Shown: positions 38,395-47,349, counted from the first letter of the stretch. The stretch is 64,000 nucleotides of DNA from Planctomycetota bacterium (GCA_027493625.1 JAOSKM010000003.1:663028-727027); one strand, 5' to 3'. The notes: generated by a model not told the origin, from the sequence alone. Program-made: numbers and translations.

Positions 38395-38634
38395 GCCCCG
38401 GCGGAAACGCCGGGGACACGCGGCGATTTTGCCGCGTGAACGACCATCAAATAGTTTCGCCCGCCACGGGCGGGCGTCCCCGGCCTTTCCGCCCGTCCGA
38501 GCCCCGGCCGAAAGGCCGGGGGTTCGCGAAGCGAACGTACGCGCAGCGAGGCGGCGATTTTGCCGCGTGAACGAACACCAAAAAGTTTCGCCCGCCAACT
38601 TCGGCGGGCGTCCCCGGCGTTTCCGCCGGGGCTC
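38393..38634. repeat. REP/palindrome cluster on the left of the RAYT gene
   Basis: Two related modules, each a series of hairpins: GCCCCGGCGGAAACGCCGGG, then CGGCGATTTTGCCGCG, then CGCCCGCC...GGCGGGCG, then GGCCGAAAGGCC. The module end supplies the stop codon of the transposase-like gene. The matching module on the other side is 39132-39269. Confidence 0.8.
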
Positions 38635-39116
38635 TAGATTTCCGGCCCCTGTTCGTTCAGTACGTAGTTGATTGCGTCGTTGACGGCTTTCTCCGTCAGC
38701 AACCGTCCCTGGTTGCCTCGTTCGGTCCAGATCGGGCGGTCGGCGTCGAATGCTCCGGCTTCGCGCAGCATGCGAGTGGCGCGCGCCTTGATGGCGTTCA
38801 ACATCTTGCTGCTGTTCTCGACTGCCTTGATAACCACGTGCACGTGGTTGCTGCGCACGTTCAGCGCGAGCAGAGGCCAGTTCTTGAAGCGACAGTAGTC
38901 CTCAATGGCCTCGCGAACGATCTTGCGGCTTGACGCGTCAAGCGATACCGGCGGGTGCTTCAGCTTTCCCTGCATGTACTCGTGCAGGAACGGATCAGGC
39001 GGCAGCCGTACGGACGGGTTGCGGCTGACGGACCTGCGTTCATCACCGTGCAACCATGTGCCATGGGTGGTGAAGGTAAGGTGCCACGCCAAGGTCGGTG
39101 TGAACTGATCGCGCAT
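38634..39116 (-). CDS. REP-associated Y1 transposase-like protein (RAYT)
   Basis: 160 residues from the ATG at 39116. The N-terminus (AWHLTFTTHGTWLHGDE) and the HUH-type motif NVRSNHVHVVIKA are those of IS200-like transposases and RAYTs. The segment KARATRMLREAGAFD follows, and the C-terminal NYVLNEQG corresponds to the usual YIxNNP end. I cannot assign the catalytic Tyr with certainty. Such enzymes cut single-stranded REP hairpins. The gene sits between two copies of the same REP module, the classic REPtron layout. Confidence 0.88.
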   Translation of the reverse strand: MRDQFTPTLAWHLTFTTHGTWLHGDERRSVSRNPSVRLPPDPFLHEYMQGKLKHPPVSLDASSRKIVREAIEDYCRFKNWPLLALNVRSNHVHVVIKAVENSSKMLNAIKARATRMLREAGAFDADRPIWTERGNQGRLLTEKAVNDAINYVLNEQGPEI

Positions 39117-39131
39117 GCAGCAAGGATACAC

Positions 39132-39269
39132 GAGCCCCGGCCGAAAGGCCGGGGGTTCGCGAAGCAATCGTACGCGCAGCGAGGCGGCGATTTTGCCGCG
39201 TGAAGGAACACCAAAAAAAGATTCGCCCGCCAGAAGCGGCGGGCGTCCCCGGCGTTTCCGCCGGGGCTC
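39132..39269. repeat. REP module on the right of the RAYT gene
   Basis: GAGCCCCGGCCGAAAGGCCG, GCGGCGATTTTGCCGCG, CGCCCGCC/GGCGGGCG and CCCCGGCGTTTCCGCCGGGG, in the same order as in the cluster at 38393-38634. Confidence 0.8.
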
Positions 39270-39331
39270 GAATCGTGTGTCGCACGCACTGTTACGATCT
39301 CCGGGGTGAATCTTCCCTATTGGAGGTCTTT

Positions 39332-39999
39332 ATGAATCGTGCTGATAAGAAGGCTTGGTTGCGGGAGTTGAAGCGGCGGCAGAAAGCCGCTCGCGTGGCG
39401 GGCTCGGTTGCCGCCTTGGGGACTGTCCCCGCAGGGGACTGTCCCCGTCCTGGCACGGCCGGTGAGGATGCGCTGGGGACTGTCCCCGCAGTTGGGGACT
39501 GTCCCCGTCCTGGATCGGCCGGCGGGGATCGTTGGCCGGTGGGGATTCGATCCCTGGTCAGGTTCCGCCCGCTACAGGGTTTTCCTTGCCTGCTGAGCCC
39601 TCGAATACGGGGACAGTCCCCAGAAGCGGGGACTGTCCCCTGCAGTCCGAAGTCGTGATCGCCGAGGCTGAGCTGCAGGCTGCCCGGGGCTATGCTTCCG
39701 ACGCGCGCGGGCTCTCCGACGACGAGGCGCGGGCCATGCTCACTGAGGCCGCGCGCTTGCTGCACTCCGTGGTGCGCAACGCGAACCGGGTGCTGGACTC
39801 GCTGCCGCCCCAGCGCGTGCTGGAGGCCGTGTGCGAGCCCGCCACGGTTGCGGCGCAAGGCAGCCCGCAGAGCCGCCCGCGGCGCGGGTCGGACCCGGTG
39901 TTCACGCTGATGCGCCTGGGCAAGGAGGCGGCCAGCCTGCTGAAGCGGGTGCTGGCCAAGACTAATCCGGCGCTGGGCAAGGTGACTAAGGTCGCCTAA
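39332..39999 (+). CDS. Conserved-looking small protein split by a palindrome array (frameshift inside)
   Basis: The ATG at 39332 follows GGAGG and begins MNRADKKAWLRELKRRQKAA. The frame then enters an array of GGGGACTGTCCCC palindromes (39418-39640) and ends at 39658. In the next frame a helical domain continues (VVIAEAELQAARGYASDARG to KTNPALGKVTKVA, stop 39999). The two ends look like one gene, a short basic N-terminus and a helical C-terminal domain, with palindromes inserted between and the frame disturbed. Similarity in charge and codon use supports this; no family recognised. It could instead be two separate fragments. Confidence 0.45.
39418..39640. repeat. Six-copy array of the 13-bp palindrome GGGGACTGTCCCC
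   Basis: Perfect copies at 39418, 39434, 39475, 39494 and 39628, and a variant GGGGACAGTCCCC at 39609. Copies 1-2 and 3-4 lie in a tandem duplication of roughly 57 bp that also includes GTCCTGG...CGGCCGG. Confidence 0.9.
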
Positions 40000-40009
40000 T
40001 GAAAAACGT

Positions 40010-40104
40010 GGTGCGGGCTGCCAGCCCGCAGGCATGTGCGGACAGGCTGTCCGCTGCGGGCAGGCACATGGGCCTGCCCCTACGCCTGCCCCCTACGCCT
40101 GCCC
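40010..40104. repeat. GC-rich palindromic/tandem repeat
   Basis: GCGGGCTGCCAGCCCGC and GCGGACAGGCTGTCCGC hairpins, then three tandem units of the type TACGCCTGCCCC. It lies just past the stop of the WD40 gene. Confidence 0.55.
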
Positions 40105-41043
40105 CTACGCGCTCCACACGCGGCAGGTTTCGTCCTTGCTGCCTGTGATGATGATCTTGCCGTCGCGGCTGAAGGCCACGGCGTTGATGTGGTTGGTGTG
40201 GCCCTTGAACAGCACGCGCTGGTCACCCTTGCTGGGGTCGCTCAGCGCCGGCGGCAGCGCCGGGTTCTCGATCTCCCACAGGTACAGCGCGTTGTCCGTG
40301 CCGCCCATGGCCAGCCACTTGCTGTCCGGGCTGAACGCCAGCGCCGTCACCGTCTGCACGCCCGTGGGGAACGACTTCACCTGCTCGGCCGTGTCAGGGT
40401 TCCAGAGCCGGATTTCTTCTTCATTGCCGCCCGTGGCGATCAGGCTGCCGTCGGGGCTCCAGGCCACGGTGAGCACGCTTTCCGGACCGGCCTTGATGAC
40501 GTGCAGCTGCTCGTTGGTCTCGAGGTTCCAGATGCGCGCGGTGCCGTCGCTGCCCGCGGAAACGCAGCGCTTGTTGTCGGGGCTGACGGCCACGCACAGG
40601 GCCGGCGCCTCGTGCTTGTTCATCACCGCGCGCTGCTTGCCCTTGGCGGCGTCCCAGCGCATCAGCTTGCGGTCGTCGGCGACGCTCAGCACGAAGCTGC
40701 CGTCGTGCGCGAACGCCAGCCCGTTCACGGTGCCGTGGTGGCCCGTGCCGCCGGTGTACTTGGCGCCTTCCTTGCCGGCCGCGACATCCCAGAACAGCAC
40801 CTGGTTGGTGACGTTGCCGCTGGCTGCCAGCTTGCCGTCGGGGCTGATCGCCACGCCGATGATCGGCGACCTGCTGCCGCCCATGGTGTGCAGCAGCTTG
40901 CCGGCCGTGACGTCCCAGACGCGGACGTTGGTGTCTTTACTGCCGGTGACGAGCGTCTTGCCGTCGGCGGAAAGCGAGAGGCAGAACACGTTGCCCTTGT
41001 GGCCTCGCAGGGCGTGTTTTGGTGTGAAGTTCGGTGTGGTCAT
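40105..41043 (-). CDS. WD40 repeat protein
   Basis: 312 residues from the ATG at 41043. About seven WD40 blades are visible, for example GHKGNVFCLSLSADGKTLVT then TNVRVWDV, TVNGLAFAHDGSFVLS, ALCVAVSPDNKRCVSAGSDG then TARIWNL, LTVAWSPDGSLIATGG, and the last INAVAFSRDGKIIITGS then CRVWSA. It thus forms one closed propeller. There is no signal peptide or extra domain, so it is likely a cytosolic interaction platform. It is transcribed divergently from the zinc-ribbon protein. Confidence 0.92.
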   Translation of the reverse strand: MTTPNFTPKHALRGHKGNVFCLSLSADGKTLVTGSKDTNVRVWDVTAGKLLHTMGGSRSPIIGVAISPDGKLAASGNVTNQVLFWDVAAGKEGAKYTGGTGHHGTVNGLAFAHDGSFVLSVADDRKLMRWDAAKGKQRAVMNKHEAPALCVAVSPDNKRCVSAGSDGTARIWNLETNEQLHVIKAGPESVLTVAWSPDGSLIATGGNEEEIRLWNPDTAEQVKSFPTGVQTVTALAFSPDSKWLAMGGTDNALYLWEIENPALPPALSDPSKGDQRVLFKGHTNHINAVAFSRDGKIIITGSKDETCRVWSA

Positions 41044-41127
41044 GGTCTCAGTCCTCGTGGCGGACCTTAGCAGTACGCCGGGCGCGCGACAATTTCGCGA
41101 TTGCACAGGGGGCACCGCAGGCCGCCG

Positions 41128-41156
41128 TTGCCGTCTGGACACTATTGCCCTACAGT
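41128..41156 (+). promoter_or_regulatory. Putative sigma70-type promoter of the zinc-ribbon gene
   Basis: TTGCCG, 17 bp, TACAGT; the start codon lies 28 bp after the -10 element. Confidence 0.5.
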
Positions 41157-41183
41157 TTAGGCGGAATCGCAACGGGGGGTTGC

Positions 41184-41810
41184 ATGCTGGCATCTGTGGG
41201 GCTGTACGTCGGCATTGCTGCCGGCGCTGTGCTGGTGATCGTGATCGTGGCAGTCGCAATGCGCGGCAAGCACCAGCCCGCCGAACCCGCGAAGCCGCAA
41301 GTCCCCGCGGACCCGCCGCCCGCCGTGGACGCCGCGGTGATGACGCCCGCGCCCACCCACACGGCCGAGCCCGAGCCACAGCCCGCGCCCGAGCCCGCCA
41401 GGCCGAAACCGGCCGAGCAGCCGAAGCCCGCCACCCTGCAGGTGGAGGCGCTGGCGCCATCCATGACCGACACCATGCCCGCCCTCAGCGAAGAGGAAGC
41501 GTTGTCGCCCACGATGACCGACTCCGTGCCGATGCTGGGCGCCGAGGCCGACGAGCTCAAGATGGGCACCGACGAGTTGCCCAAGTTCGGCACCGCGGAA
41601 GTGCCCAGCCTCGACGATGGCCCGCCCAAGTACCGCACGCCCGCCGCGCAGGAGCTGTCGGACGCCATCGCCAGCGGCACCTGCCCCAGGTGCAAGGCGC
41701 CCACCTTCGTCGGCGACGCCACCAGCGACGACAACACCATGTACACCCTGGAAGCCCGCTGCGGAGCCTGCGGCCACAAGGCCAGGCTGATCGACATGCG
41801 CGTAGGGTAA
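41184..41810 (+). CDS. Single-pass membrane protein with Pro-rich linker and C-terminal zinc ribbon
   Basis: 208 residues from the ATG at 41184. One membrane helix (VGLYVGIAAGAVLVIVIVAV) is followed by a Pro/Ala/Glu linker. An acidic stretch has a repeated motif (APSMTDTMPALSEEEAL, LSPTMTDSVPMLGAEAD). A four-cysteine zinc ribbon ends the protein (CPRCKAPTF ... CGACGHKARL). Function unknown; the architecture suggests a membrane-tethered binding protein. The upstream promoter is well placed. Confidence 0.75.
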   Translation: MLASVGLYVGIAAGAVLVIVIVAVAMRGKHQPAEPAKPQVPADPPPAVDAAVMTPAPTHTAEPEPQPAPEPARPKPAEQPKPATLQVEALAPSMTDTMPALSEEEALSPTMTDSVPMLGAEADELKMGTDELPKFGTAEVPSLDDGPPKYRTPAAQELSDAIASGTCPRCKAPTFVGDATSDDNTMYTLEARCGACGHKARLIDMRVG

Positions 41811-41856
41811 CGTGGCACGGGTGTCCTCACCCGTGTCCGGCATGGATGGGTGTCGG

Positions 41857-41884
41857 GTAGGGACACGCTGCCGCGTGTCCCTAC
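41857..41884. repeat. GTAGGGACACGC palindrome (third copy)
   Basis: GGGACACGC TGCC GCGTGTCCC flanked by GTA/TAC, as at 35346. It provides the stop codon of the DMT transporter gene. Confidence 0.8.
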
Positions 41885-42786
41885 GATCTGCGAAGGATAC
41901 GCCCATCAACCAGCAGCAGCCCCAGGGCGATCACGGCCATGCCGGCGACCTGCCGCCACTCCAGCACTTCGCCCAGCAGCGGCACGCACAGCAGCGTCGA
42001 GCTGACCGGCACCAGCAGCGTGACCAGCAATATGTTCGTGGCACCCGCGGCCTTCAGCAGCTTGAAGTACAGCACATAGGCGAACGAGGTGCTGACCAGC
42101 GCCAGCGCAACCAGCGCCGCCAGCGACTGCCAGCCGGGCGTTGCGTGCCAGGGCTGCTCCAGCGCGGCCAATGGCGCGATCAGCATTGCCGCGGCCGTGA
42201 GCTGCCCGGTGGCCAGCGCCAGCGGCGGCACCTGGCCGACGCGACGCCCGAAGATGCCGGCCAAGGCATAACACACCCCGGCGCCCAGCACGGCCAGGTA
42301 GGCCAGCAGTTCGCCTTCGCCGGACAGGGCTTCGCGGCCGACCATCACGCCGACGCCGACCACGCCCAGCAGGCAGCCGGCGAGGCGGTTGAGCGTGAGG
42401 CGCTCGTCGCGGGTCAGGAAGTGCGCCAGAACCACGGTGAACAGCGGGGTGGTGGCATTCAGCATGCTGGCCAGCGCGCCGCCAATGCGGGTAAGGCCCC
42501 AGAACATCAGGGCGAAGGGCAGCGCGTTGTTGAACAGGCCCAGCAGGAAGTACCAGCCCCACATGCGCCCGCCGGGCAGCTTCACGCGCAGCGGGCGCAG
42601 GGCGATGTGCAGCGCCAGCGCCGCCAGGGAGAGGCGCAGGAACACCAGCGACATGGGGCCGAAGTCGCGCAGGCCCAACTCTATAAAGAGGAAGGAGCCG
42701 CCCCACAGCACGGACAGCGAACCCAGCAGGCCCCACTCACGGGCCGTCATCGAGCGGGCAGCGGAAACCGGCAAAGGTGCATTCAT
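41881..42786 (-). CDS. EamA/DMT family permease
   Basis: 301 residues from the ATG at 42786 (upstream frame not coding-like). Ten predicted membrane helices form two EamA repeats, with typical stretches such as SVLWGGSFLFIELGLRDFGP, LGLFNNALPFALMFWGL, NATTPLFTVVLAHF and the second-half STSFAYVLYFKLLKAAGAT. DMT-family proteins usually export amino acids or metabolites; the substrate cannot be told. Single gene. Confidence 0.9.
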   Translation of the reverse strand: MNAPLPVSAARSMTAREWGLLGSLSVLWGGSFLFIELGLRDFGPMSLVFLRLSLAALALHIALRPLRVKLPGGRMWGWYFLLGLFNNALPFALMFWGLTRIGGALASMLNATTPLFTVVLAHFLTRDERLTLNRLAGCLLGVVGVGVMVGREALSGEGELLAYLAVLGAGVCYALAGIFGRRVGQVPPLALATGQLTAAAMLIAPLAALEQPWHATPGWQSLAALVALALVSTSFAYVLYFKLLKAAGATNILLVTLLVPVSSTLLCVPLLGEVLEWRQVAGMAVIALGLLLVDGRILRRS

Positions 42787-42897
42787 GGCGCGAGAGCATA
42801 CGCCCCGCCAGCCAACCCGCCATGGGAGCAACGGAGCGCGGACATCCTGTCCGCAACTACTGCCGTGGGCGAGGCGCCCACGGCCGGTGCAGGCATT

Positions 42898-42923
42898 CCT
42901 GAAAGTCATAGATGACTTTCAGG
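42898..42923. terminator. Perfect 12-bp hairpin downstream of the TPR gene
   Basis: CCTGAAAGTCAT / ATGACTTTCAGG with loop AG. No T run follows, so termination is unproven; it may be another palindromic repeat. Confidence 0.4.
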
Positions 42924-42952
42924 GTCATTCGCTTCGCGAGTCCTGCGCTACG

Positions 42953-43008
42953 TTAGCCGTCGGTGGTAATGGCTTCACTCAGCTCGTTGATGGTGGCATT
43001 GGCCAATC
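42953..43008 (-). pseudogene. Degenerate remnant of the 3' end of the DHH phosphoesterase gene
   Basis: Reads ANATINELSEAITTDG plus stop, matching the C-terminus ADATIKELIEAITADG plus stop of the intact gene at 44657-45583, with about nine differences in 52 bases. It lies at the far end of the TPR gene and overlaps its last codons in another frame. Confidence 0.75.
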
Positions 43009-44646
43009 CAGCCGATGTGCCTGGGCCGCTGCCGCCGCCTTGATGGCGGCCCATGCGCGCTCTTCAGAGGTTCGTTCACGGGGGTCGCCGGCATTGGCGC
43101 TGACGGACTCCCACTGTTCGCGCGCCGCGTCCCATTGGCCCAGTTGTGCCATTCGTGCGGCATCCCAGCGGGTCCAGAGTCGATGCATGGCAGTTTCCCG
43201 AAACCGACTTGCGGTTCGAATTGCCTCGGCTAGCAGGGTTTCAGCCGGCCGCGGTCGTCCTCTCTCAATGTGGAGTATGGCCAGATTGCCGCTGACGGCG
43301 CCTGAGCAGTACTCGTCGCCGACCTGCTGCGACAGGTCCAGCGCTTCCAGAAACAGTCGTTCGGCCTCGGCGGAACGCCCGCGCTCCCAGTGGAACTGAC
43401 CGAAATTGCAGAGGTTGGCGATGAGGTTGTCATGATCCGAAACGCGGCGGGCAACGTCGATGGCTTCTTCGTGTACGCTGATGATCTCTGCGTCAGTCCC
43501 GCACTCGGACAGCACGCGGGACAGGTTGTGCAGACTGTGGGAGTAGCCCACTGGATCACCGATCTCCCGGCAGGTTTCGATGTTTTCACGCGAGAGCTTC
43601 AAGGCGTCCTCGTGTCTGCCTTCGTCCAGTGCGACAAGCGCAAGGTTGCGCAGGCAGACAAGTTCGCTCGAGCGATCCCCGATGCGGCGTGCAATACCGA
43701 GGGCACGCTCAAGATCCGCGGTCTTCCGTCCGGGCAGCAGTGTGTACTTCTGGAGCAGGGCGCTGCACTCCAGGCGTTCATCACCAGTTTCACGCGCGCC
43801 CTGCATGCCGAGCTCGATTTCGTGTTCGGCTTCAGCCAGGCGTCCACTCCTGGCCAACAGCTTCGCAAGCATCAGCCGGAGCTGGCTGGTCAAGGTCGGT
43901 TCGGGGAGCTGGTCGGCTTGCCCGATCAGCGCTTTGACATCATCGATGGTGATGTCGGTATCTCGTCTCTGGCCCGCCTCGAAGAGCATGTTGGCAGTCG
44001 AAACCAGCAGCCCTTTGCGGTGGCCGATCTCGGAGGCGATCCCGATGGACTCCTGCCAGAGCCTGCGGGCTCCGTCCGGGTCGCCAAGCCGCGACTGGAC
44101 TCGACCAAGCAAATTCAGGCTGGCCGCCTCAACCGCGCGCTTGATGCGATTGCGCTCTGGATTGTCCCGCGCGAGCCGGATCGCGCGCCGCAGCTGAATC
44201 GCCGCCTCTGGGTACTCCGCTGCGGCTTCCGTCATCGCGCCCGTGCGTTGACAGGCGTAGGCCGCCAACTCGCCTCGGACTCCGGGCAGGCCCGCGAGGC
44301 GCGCCCACAACCGGCGCGCCTCGGGCAGATCAAAGCCACGGCCGGCGGCTGAAGCCGCGTGCCCGATCAATGGGACCCGCAGTTCGCGAAAACGTGCATG
44401 GGTACCGGCAGCCAGGTCCGCGTGACCGGCCAGTTCGCTGAGTATGCTGAATGCGGGAATCCCGGGCGGGATCTGTATTGTTCCGTTCTCATCCAGCTCG
44501 AATGGGTCTGGCTCGGGCCAGAACAGCCCAAGCAGGATGTCGCAGGCCAACGCGTGCAGCGACGCACGCGCCACGGGAAGCTGGAGCTGGTAGGCCGCAT
44601 CCCTCAGCAATGCGTGCCGGAACAGGTATGCGGTTTCAGCGTCCAT
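42979..44646 (-). CDS. TPR-repeat protein with FRHAL N-terminal motif
   Basis: 555 residues. It starts MDAETAYLFRHALLRDAAY, the motif shared with the proteins at 952, 49245 and 59868. Further on are many TPR-like helix pairs (NLALVALDEGRHEDALKLSR, HNLSRVLSECGTDAE, NFGQFHWERGRSAEAERLFL). No NTPase domain precedes it. The last nine or so residues (DWPMPPSTS) are an out-of-frame reading of a DHH-gene remnant, so the native C-terminus was probably lost or altered. It begins 11 bp after the DHH gene stop and is likely co-transcribed with it. Role unknown, presumably protein binding. Confidence 0.82.
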   Translation of the reverse strand: MDAETAYLFRHALLRDAAYQLQLPVARASLHALACDILLGLFWPEPDPFELDENGTIQIPPGIPAFSILSELAGHADLAAGTHARFRELRVPLIGHAASAAGRGFDLPEARRLWARLAGLPGVRGELAAYACQRTGAMTEAAAEYPEAAIQLRRAIRLARDNPERNRIKRAVEAASLNLLGRVQSRLGDPDGARRLWQESIGIASEIGHRKGLLVSTANMLFEAGQRRDTDITIDDVKALIGQADQLPEPTLTSQLRLMLAKLLARSGRLAEAEHEIELGMQGARETGDERLECSALLQKYTLLPGRKTADLERALGIARRIGDRSSELVCLRNLALVALDEGRHEDALKLSRENIETCREIGDPVGYSHSLHNLSRVLSECGTDAEIISVHEEAIDVARRVSDHDNLIANLCNFGQFHWERGRSAEAERLFLEALDLSQQVGDEYCSGAVSGNLAILHIERGRPRPAETLLAEAIRTASRFRETAMHRLWTRWDAARMAQLGQWDAAREQWESVSANAGDPRERTSEERAWAAIKAAAAAQAHRLDWPMPPSTS

Positions 44647-44656
44647 GGGACGCCCT

Positions 44657-45583
44657 TTAACCGTCGGCGGTGATGGCTTCGATCAGTTCCTTGATGGTGG
44701 CGTCGGCCTTGTCGGCCGGGACCTGGCAGGTGCCGGCGGCTACGTGGCCGCCGCCTCCGTACTTGAGCATCAGCTCGCCTACGTTGGTTTTGCTGCCGCG
44801 GTCGAGGATGCTCTTGCCGCAGGCGATCGCCACGTTCTGTCTGGCCTTGCCCCACATCACGTGCAGGCTGATGTTGCAGTCCGGAAACACCGCGTACGGC
44901 ATGAAGCGGTTGCCCGCGTAGATCTCGTCTTCCCTGCGCAGGTCAAGCACCAGCAGGTTCCTGTGCATGCGGCCGCAGCGCTCGATCTGTTCGGCGTTGA
45001 TGGCGGCGTGGCGCTTGTAGAGCTCAACGCGTTCGACCACGTCTTCGTCGGTAAGGATGTCGTCGATGCTGCTGGTGCGGATCAGGTCGATCAGCTTGAA
45101 CATCAGCTCCTTGTTGCTGATCCGGAAATCGTGGAAGCGCCCCAGTCCCGTGCGCGCGTCCATGATGAAGCTCAGCAGCACCCAGCCCTCGGGGTTCAGG
45201 ATTTCCTCGCGCGTGAACTGCGCGCTGTCGGATTTGTCCACGGCCGCCATCAGCTGCTCGCTGACGTGCGGGAACTTGTCCGCGCCGCCGTAGTGCTTCC
45301 AGATCACGCGGGCGGCGGAGGGCGAGTCGGGCTCGGTGATGAAGTTGTCGGCCTTGCCCACGCGGCTGAGCTCGGAGGCGTGGTGGTCGAAGGCGAGGTG
45401 CACGCCTTCTACATAAGGAAGGTTGGCGGTGATGTCGCGTTTGCTGACGGGGATCTTGCCGTCCTGCATGTCCTTGGGGTGTACGAACTCGACGCTCTCC
45501 ACCATGTCGAGCTCTTTCAGCAGCGCCGCAGACATCAGACCGTCGAAGTCGCTGCGCGTGATCAACCGGTACTTTTCCGCCAT
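44657..45583 (-). CDS. DHH/DHHA1 family phosphoesterase
   Basis: 308 residues from the ATG at 45583. DHH-domain metal motifs: ITRSDFDGLMSA and HLAFDHHASE; the later VDKSDSAQF and the DHHA1 signature YGGGGHVAAGTCQVP. This is the layout of RecJ-like, NrnA-type and exopolyphosphatase-like hydrolases, which release nucleotides or phosphate using Mn2+. Without a tested substrate, oligoribonuclease (NrnA-like) or polyphosphatase activity both remain possible. Followed at once by the TPR gene. Confidence 0.88.
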   Translation of the reverse strand: MAEKYRLITRSDFDGLMSAALLKELDMVESVEFVHPKDMQDGKIPVSKRDITANLPYVEGVHLAFDHHASELSRVGKADNFITEPDSPSAARVIWKHYGGADKFPHVSEQLMAAVDKSDSAQFTREEILNPEGWVLLSFIMDARTGLGRFHDFRISNKELMFKLIDLIRTSSIDDILTDEDVVERVELYKRHAAINAEQIERCGRMHRNLLVLDLRREDEIYAGNRFMPYAVFPDCNISLHVMWGKARQNVAIACGKSILDRGSKTNVGELMLKYGGGGHVAAGTCQVPADKADATIKELIEAITADG

Positions 45584-45708
45584 CGCACCCTCCCTGAAGC
45601 CGGCATCATAGCCCCGAACCCAGCCAGCCAAAAGGGCGGCCCCTGAATACCGGCCCGTATCACTGTTGTGACCTTTGCGAGGGCTGCTAGATTGGTAACG
45701 GGAATCCC

Positions 45709-46729
45709 ATGCAGCCGAACGCCGATCTTCATGCCTTCCTGCGCCAGAAGTTTCCGGCCGAGTATGCGGCCGTGCGCCCGGCCATTGAGTCGCTGCGCGC
45801 CTGGCTGACCGACCCGGCCAACGTTGCGGCCTCGGACCCCGTGGCCTCCAAGCGCGCGCTGGTGGGCCTGTCGGACCCGGAGGGCTTCACCCCGGTCCCC
45901 GAGCTGCTGCGCACGGTCGAGCGGGCCATCGACTCGATCCGGTCCGACCCCAACAACGCGGCCGCGTGCTTCATGCTGGCGCGCGCGATGACCGAGCTGG
46001 GGCGCTTCGACGACGAGCACTACCACCCGGCGCCGTTGCGCGAGGCGGTCGATTTCGCGGAGCGTGCGGTGAAGCTGGCGCCGAAGGTGGGCAAGGCGTG
46101 GCGGGCGCTGATCGAGATCCAGATCCACCTGCACCGCGACGAGATGGTGGCCGACATGCTGCGCGACCTGGGCACGCAGGGTTTCGCGCCCGGCACCCAC
46201 GCGACGCTGAGCGCGAAGTTCGCCGAATCTCGCGGCAACTACGATGAAGCCATCGACTGGTACGAACGCGCGATCGGCTACATCCCCGAGCCGCCGCGCC
46301 GCGCCGAGGCCTACACCGCGCAGGCTTTCTGCATGCTGAAGCAGGGCCGCAAATCCGAGGCCGAGCGCCCCTTCCTGATGGCGCTGCTGGAGGGCGGGCC
46401 GAGCGCCTGGATCGGGCACAACTGGTCGGTGCTGAAGTACGAGCTGGCGAACCTGATCGGCGCCACGGAGCTCAACCGCCGCGTGCTGGGCTGGGACCCG
46501 GCCTACCTGCCGGCGCTGGAATTCAAGCAGTTCCTGATCGAGCACTACCGCAAGCGCAACCACCCCCTACCCCGGCCCCGTGGCTTTGCAGGAAGAGCAG
46601 TTGCGCGGCATCGCCCTGCCCGGCTGCGACCCCACCATCCTGCGCCAGCTGAACGTGGACGAGTGGCAGCCACCCAAGCGCGGCACCCGCGCGAGAGCTA
46701 CCCGCACCTTCCGCTCGGGCCTCGAGTAG
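45709..46729 (+). CDS. TPR-containing protein; frameshift near 46572
   Basis: About 340 residues from the ATG at 45709. A helical N-terminus is followed by TPR pairs (ACFMLARAMTELGRFDDEHY, AVDFAERAVKLAPKVGKAWR, NYDEAIDWYERAIGYIPEPP, AYTAQAFCMLKQGRKSEAER). At CCCC (46570-46573) there is one base too many. Removing it continues into GPVALQEEQLRGIALPGCDP and a stop at 46727. No signal peptide. Unlike the FRHAL family it lacks the N-terminal motif. Probably a cytosolic scaffold. Confidence 0.8.
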
Positions 46730-46825
46730 ATTTCCGGACATTCTCCGCTACCGGTTTGCCACCCCGGGGTGTCATTGGGCGTTCTGATGGACCGCACCCA
46801 ACCGATACACCCAAGGAGAATCGCC

Positions 46826-47178
46826 ATGAAGACCTGGATCGTGGCAGTGGCAATGATGGCAGTGCTGGGCGCCGGCTCGGCCTTTGCACAGGACGCCGAG
46901 AGGCCGCAGCGCCAGCGCGACGGCGAGCGCAAGGAACGCCCCGAGGGCAAAGAGCGCGGCGAACACGGACAGAAGCACGCCAAGGTGCGCAAGCATCTTG
47001 CCGAGCTGGCCAGAAGCTGCGCGAGCTGAAGCAGCGGCAGGAGAGCGGCGAGGCCAAGGACCCCGAACGTTTGGCGGAAGCGATCAAGCGCATCGAGGAA
47101 CGCATCGCCGAGATCAAGGCCAGGCTCGCCGAGCACAACGAGAAACACCACGGCGGCGCTGAGCCCGGCAAGTCGTAA
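46826..47178 (+). CDS. Small secreted helical charged protein; frameshift near 47010
   Basis: A start with AGGAG upstream gives signal peptide MKTWIVAVAMMAVLGAGSAF and a mature part rich in Arg, Glu, Lys and Gln. After HLAEL the frame breaks at GGCCAG; with one more C the helix continues (QKLRELKQRQESGEAKDPER, AEIKARLAEHNEKHHGGAEP), stop 47178. About 117 residues in all. It resembles periplasmic Spy/CpxP-like or coiled-coil charged proteins only in composition. Function unknown. Confidence 0.7.
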
Positions 47179-47349
47179 CGCCCGCAACGCCGGCCTGCAT
47201 CGCCCCGTGCCAGCGCACACGACGATGCAGGCCGCGCCCGTGAAGCCGCTCTGCACAGATCGAAAAGGGGCCGGAACTCGCGAAGCCGTTGATATCATGG
47301 CGAGTGAGATCGGCCGCAAGGCAGAGTCCCCGGCAACCGGCAGGCACGT

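Noticed and set aside
39418-39640. GGGGACTGTCCCC units as a CRISPR array
   Set aside because: 13-bp palindromes with very uneven spacing and a tandem duplication; no cas genes nearby.
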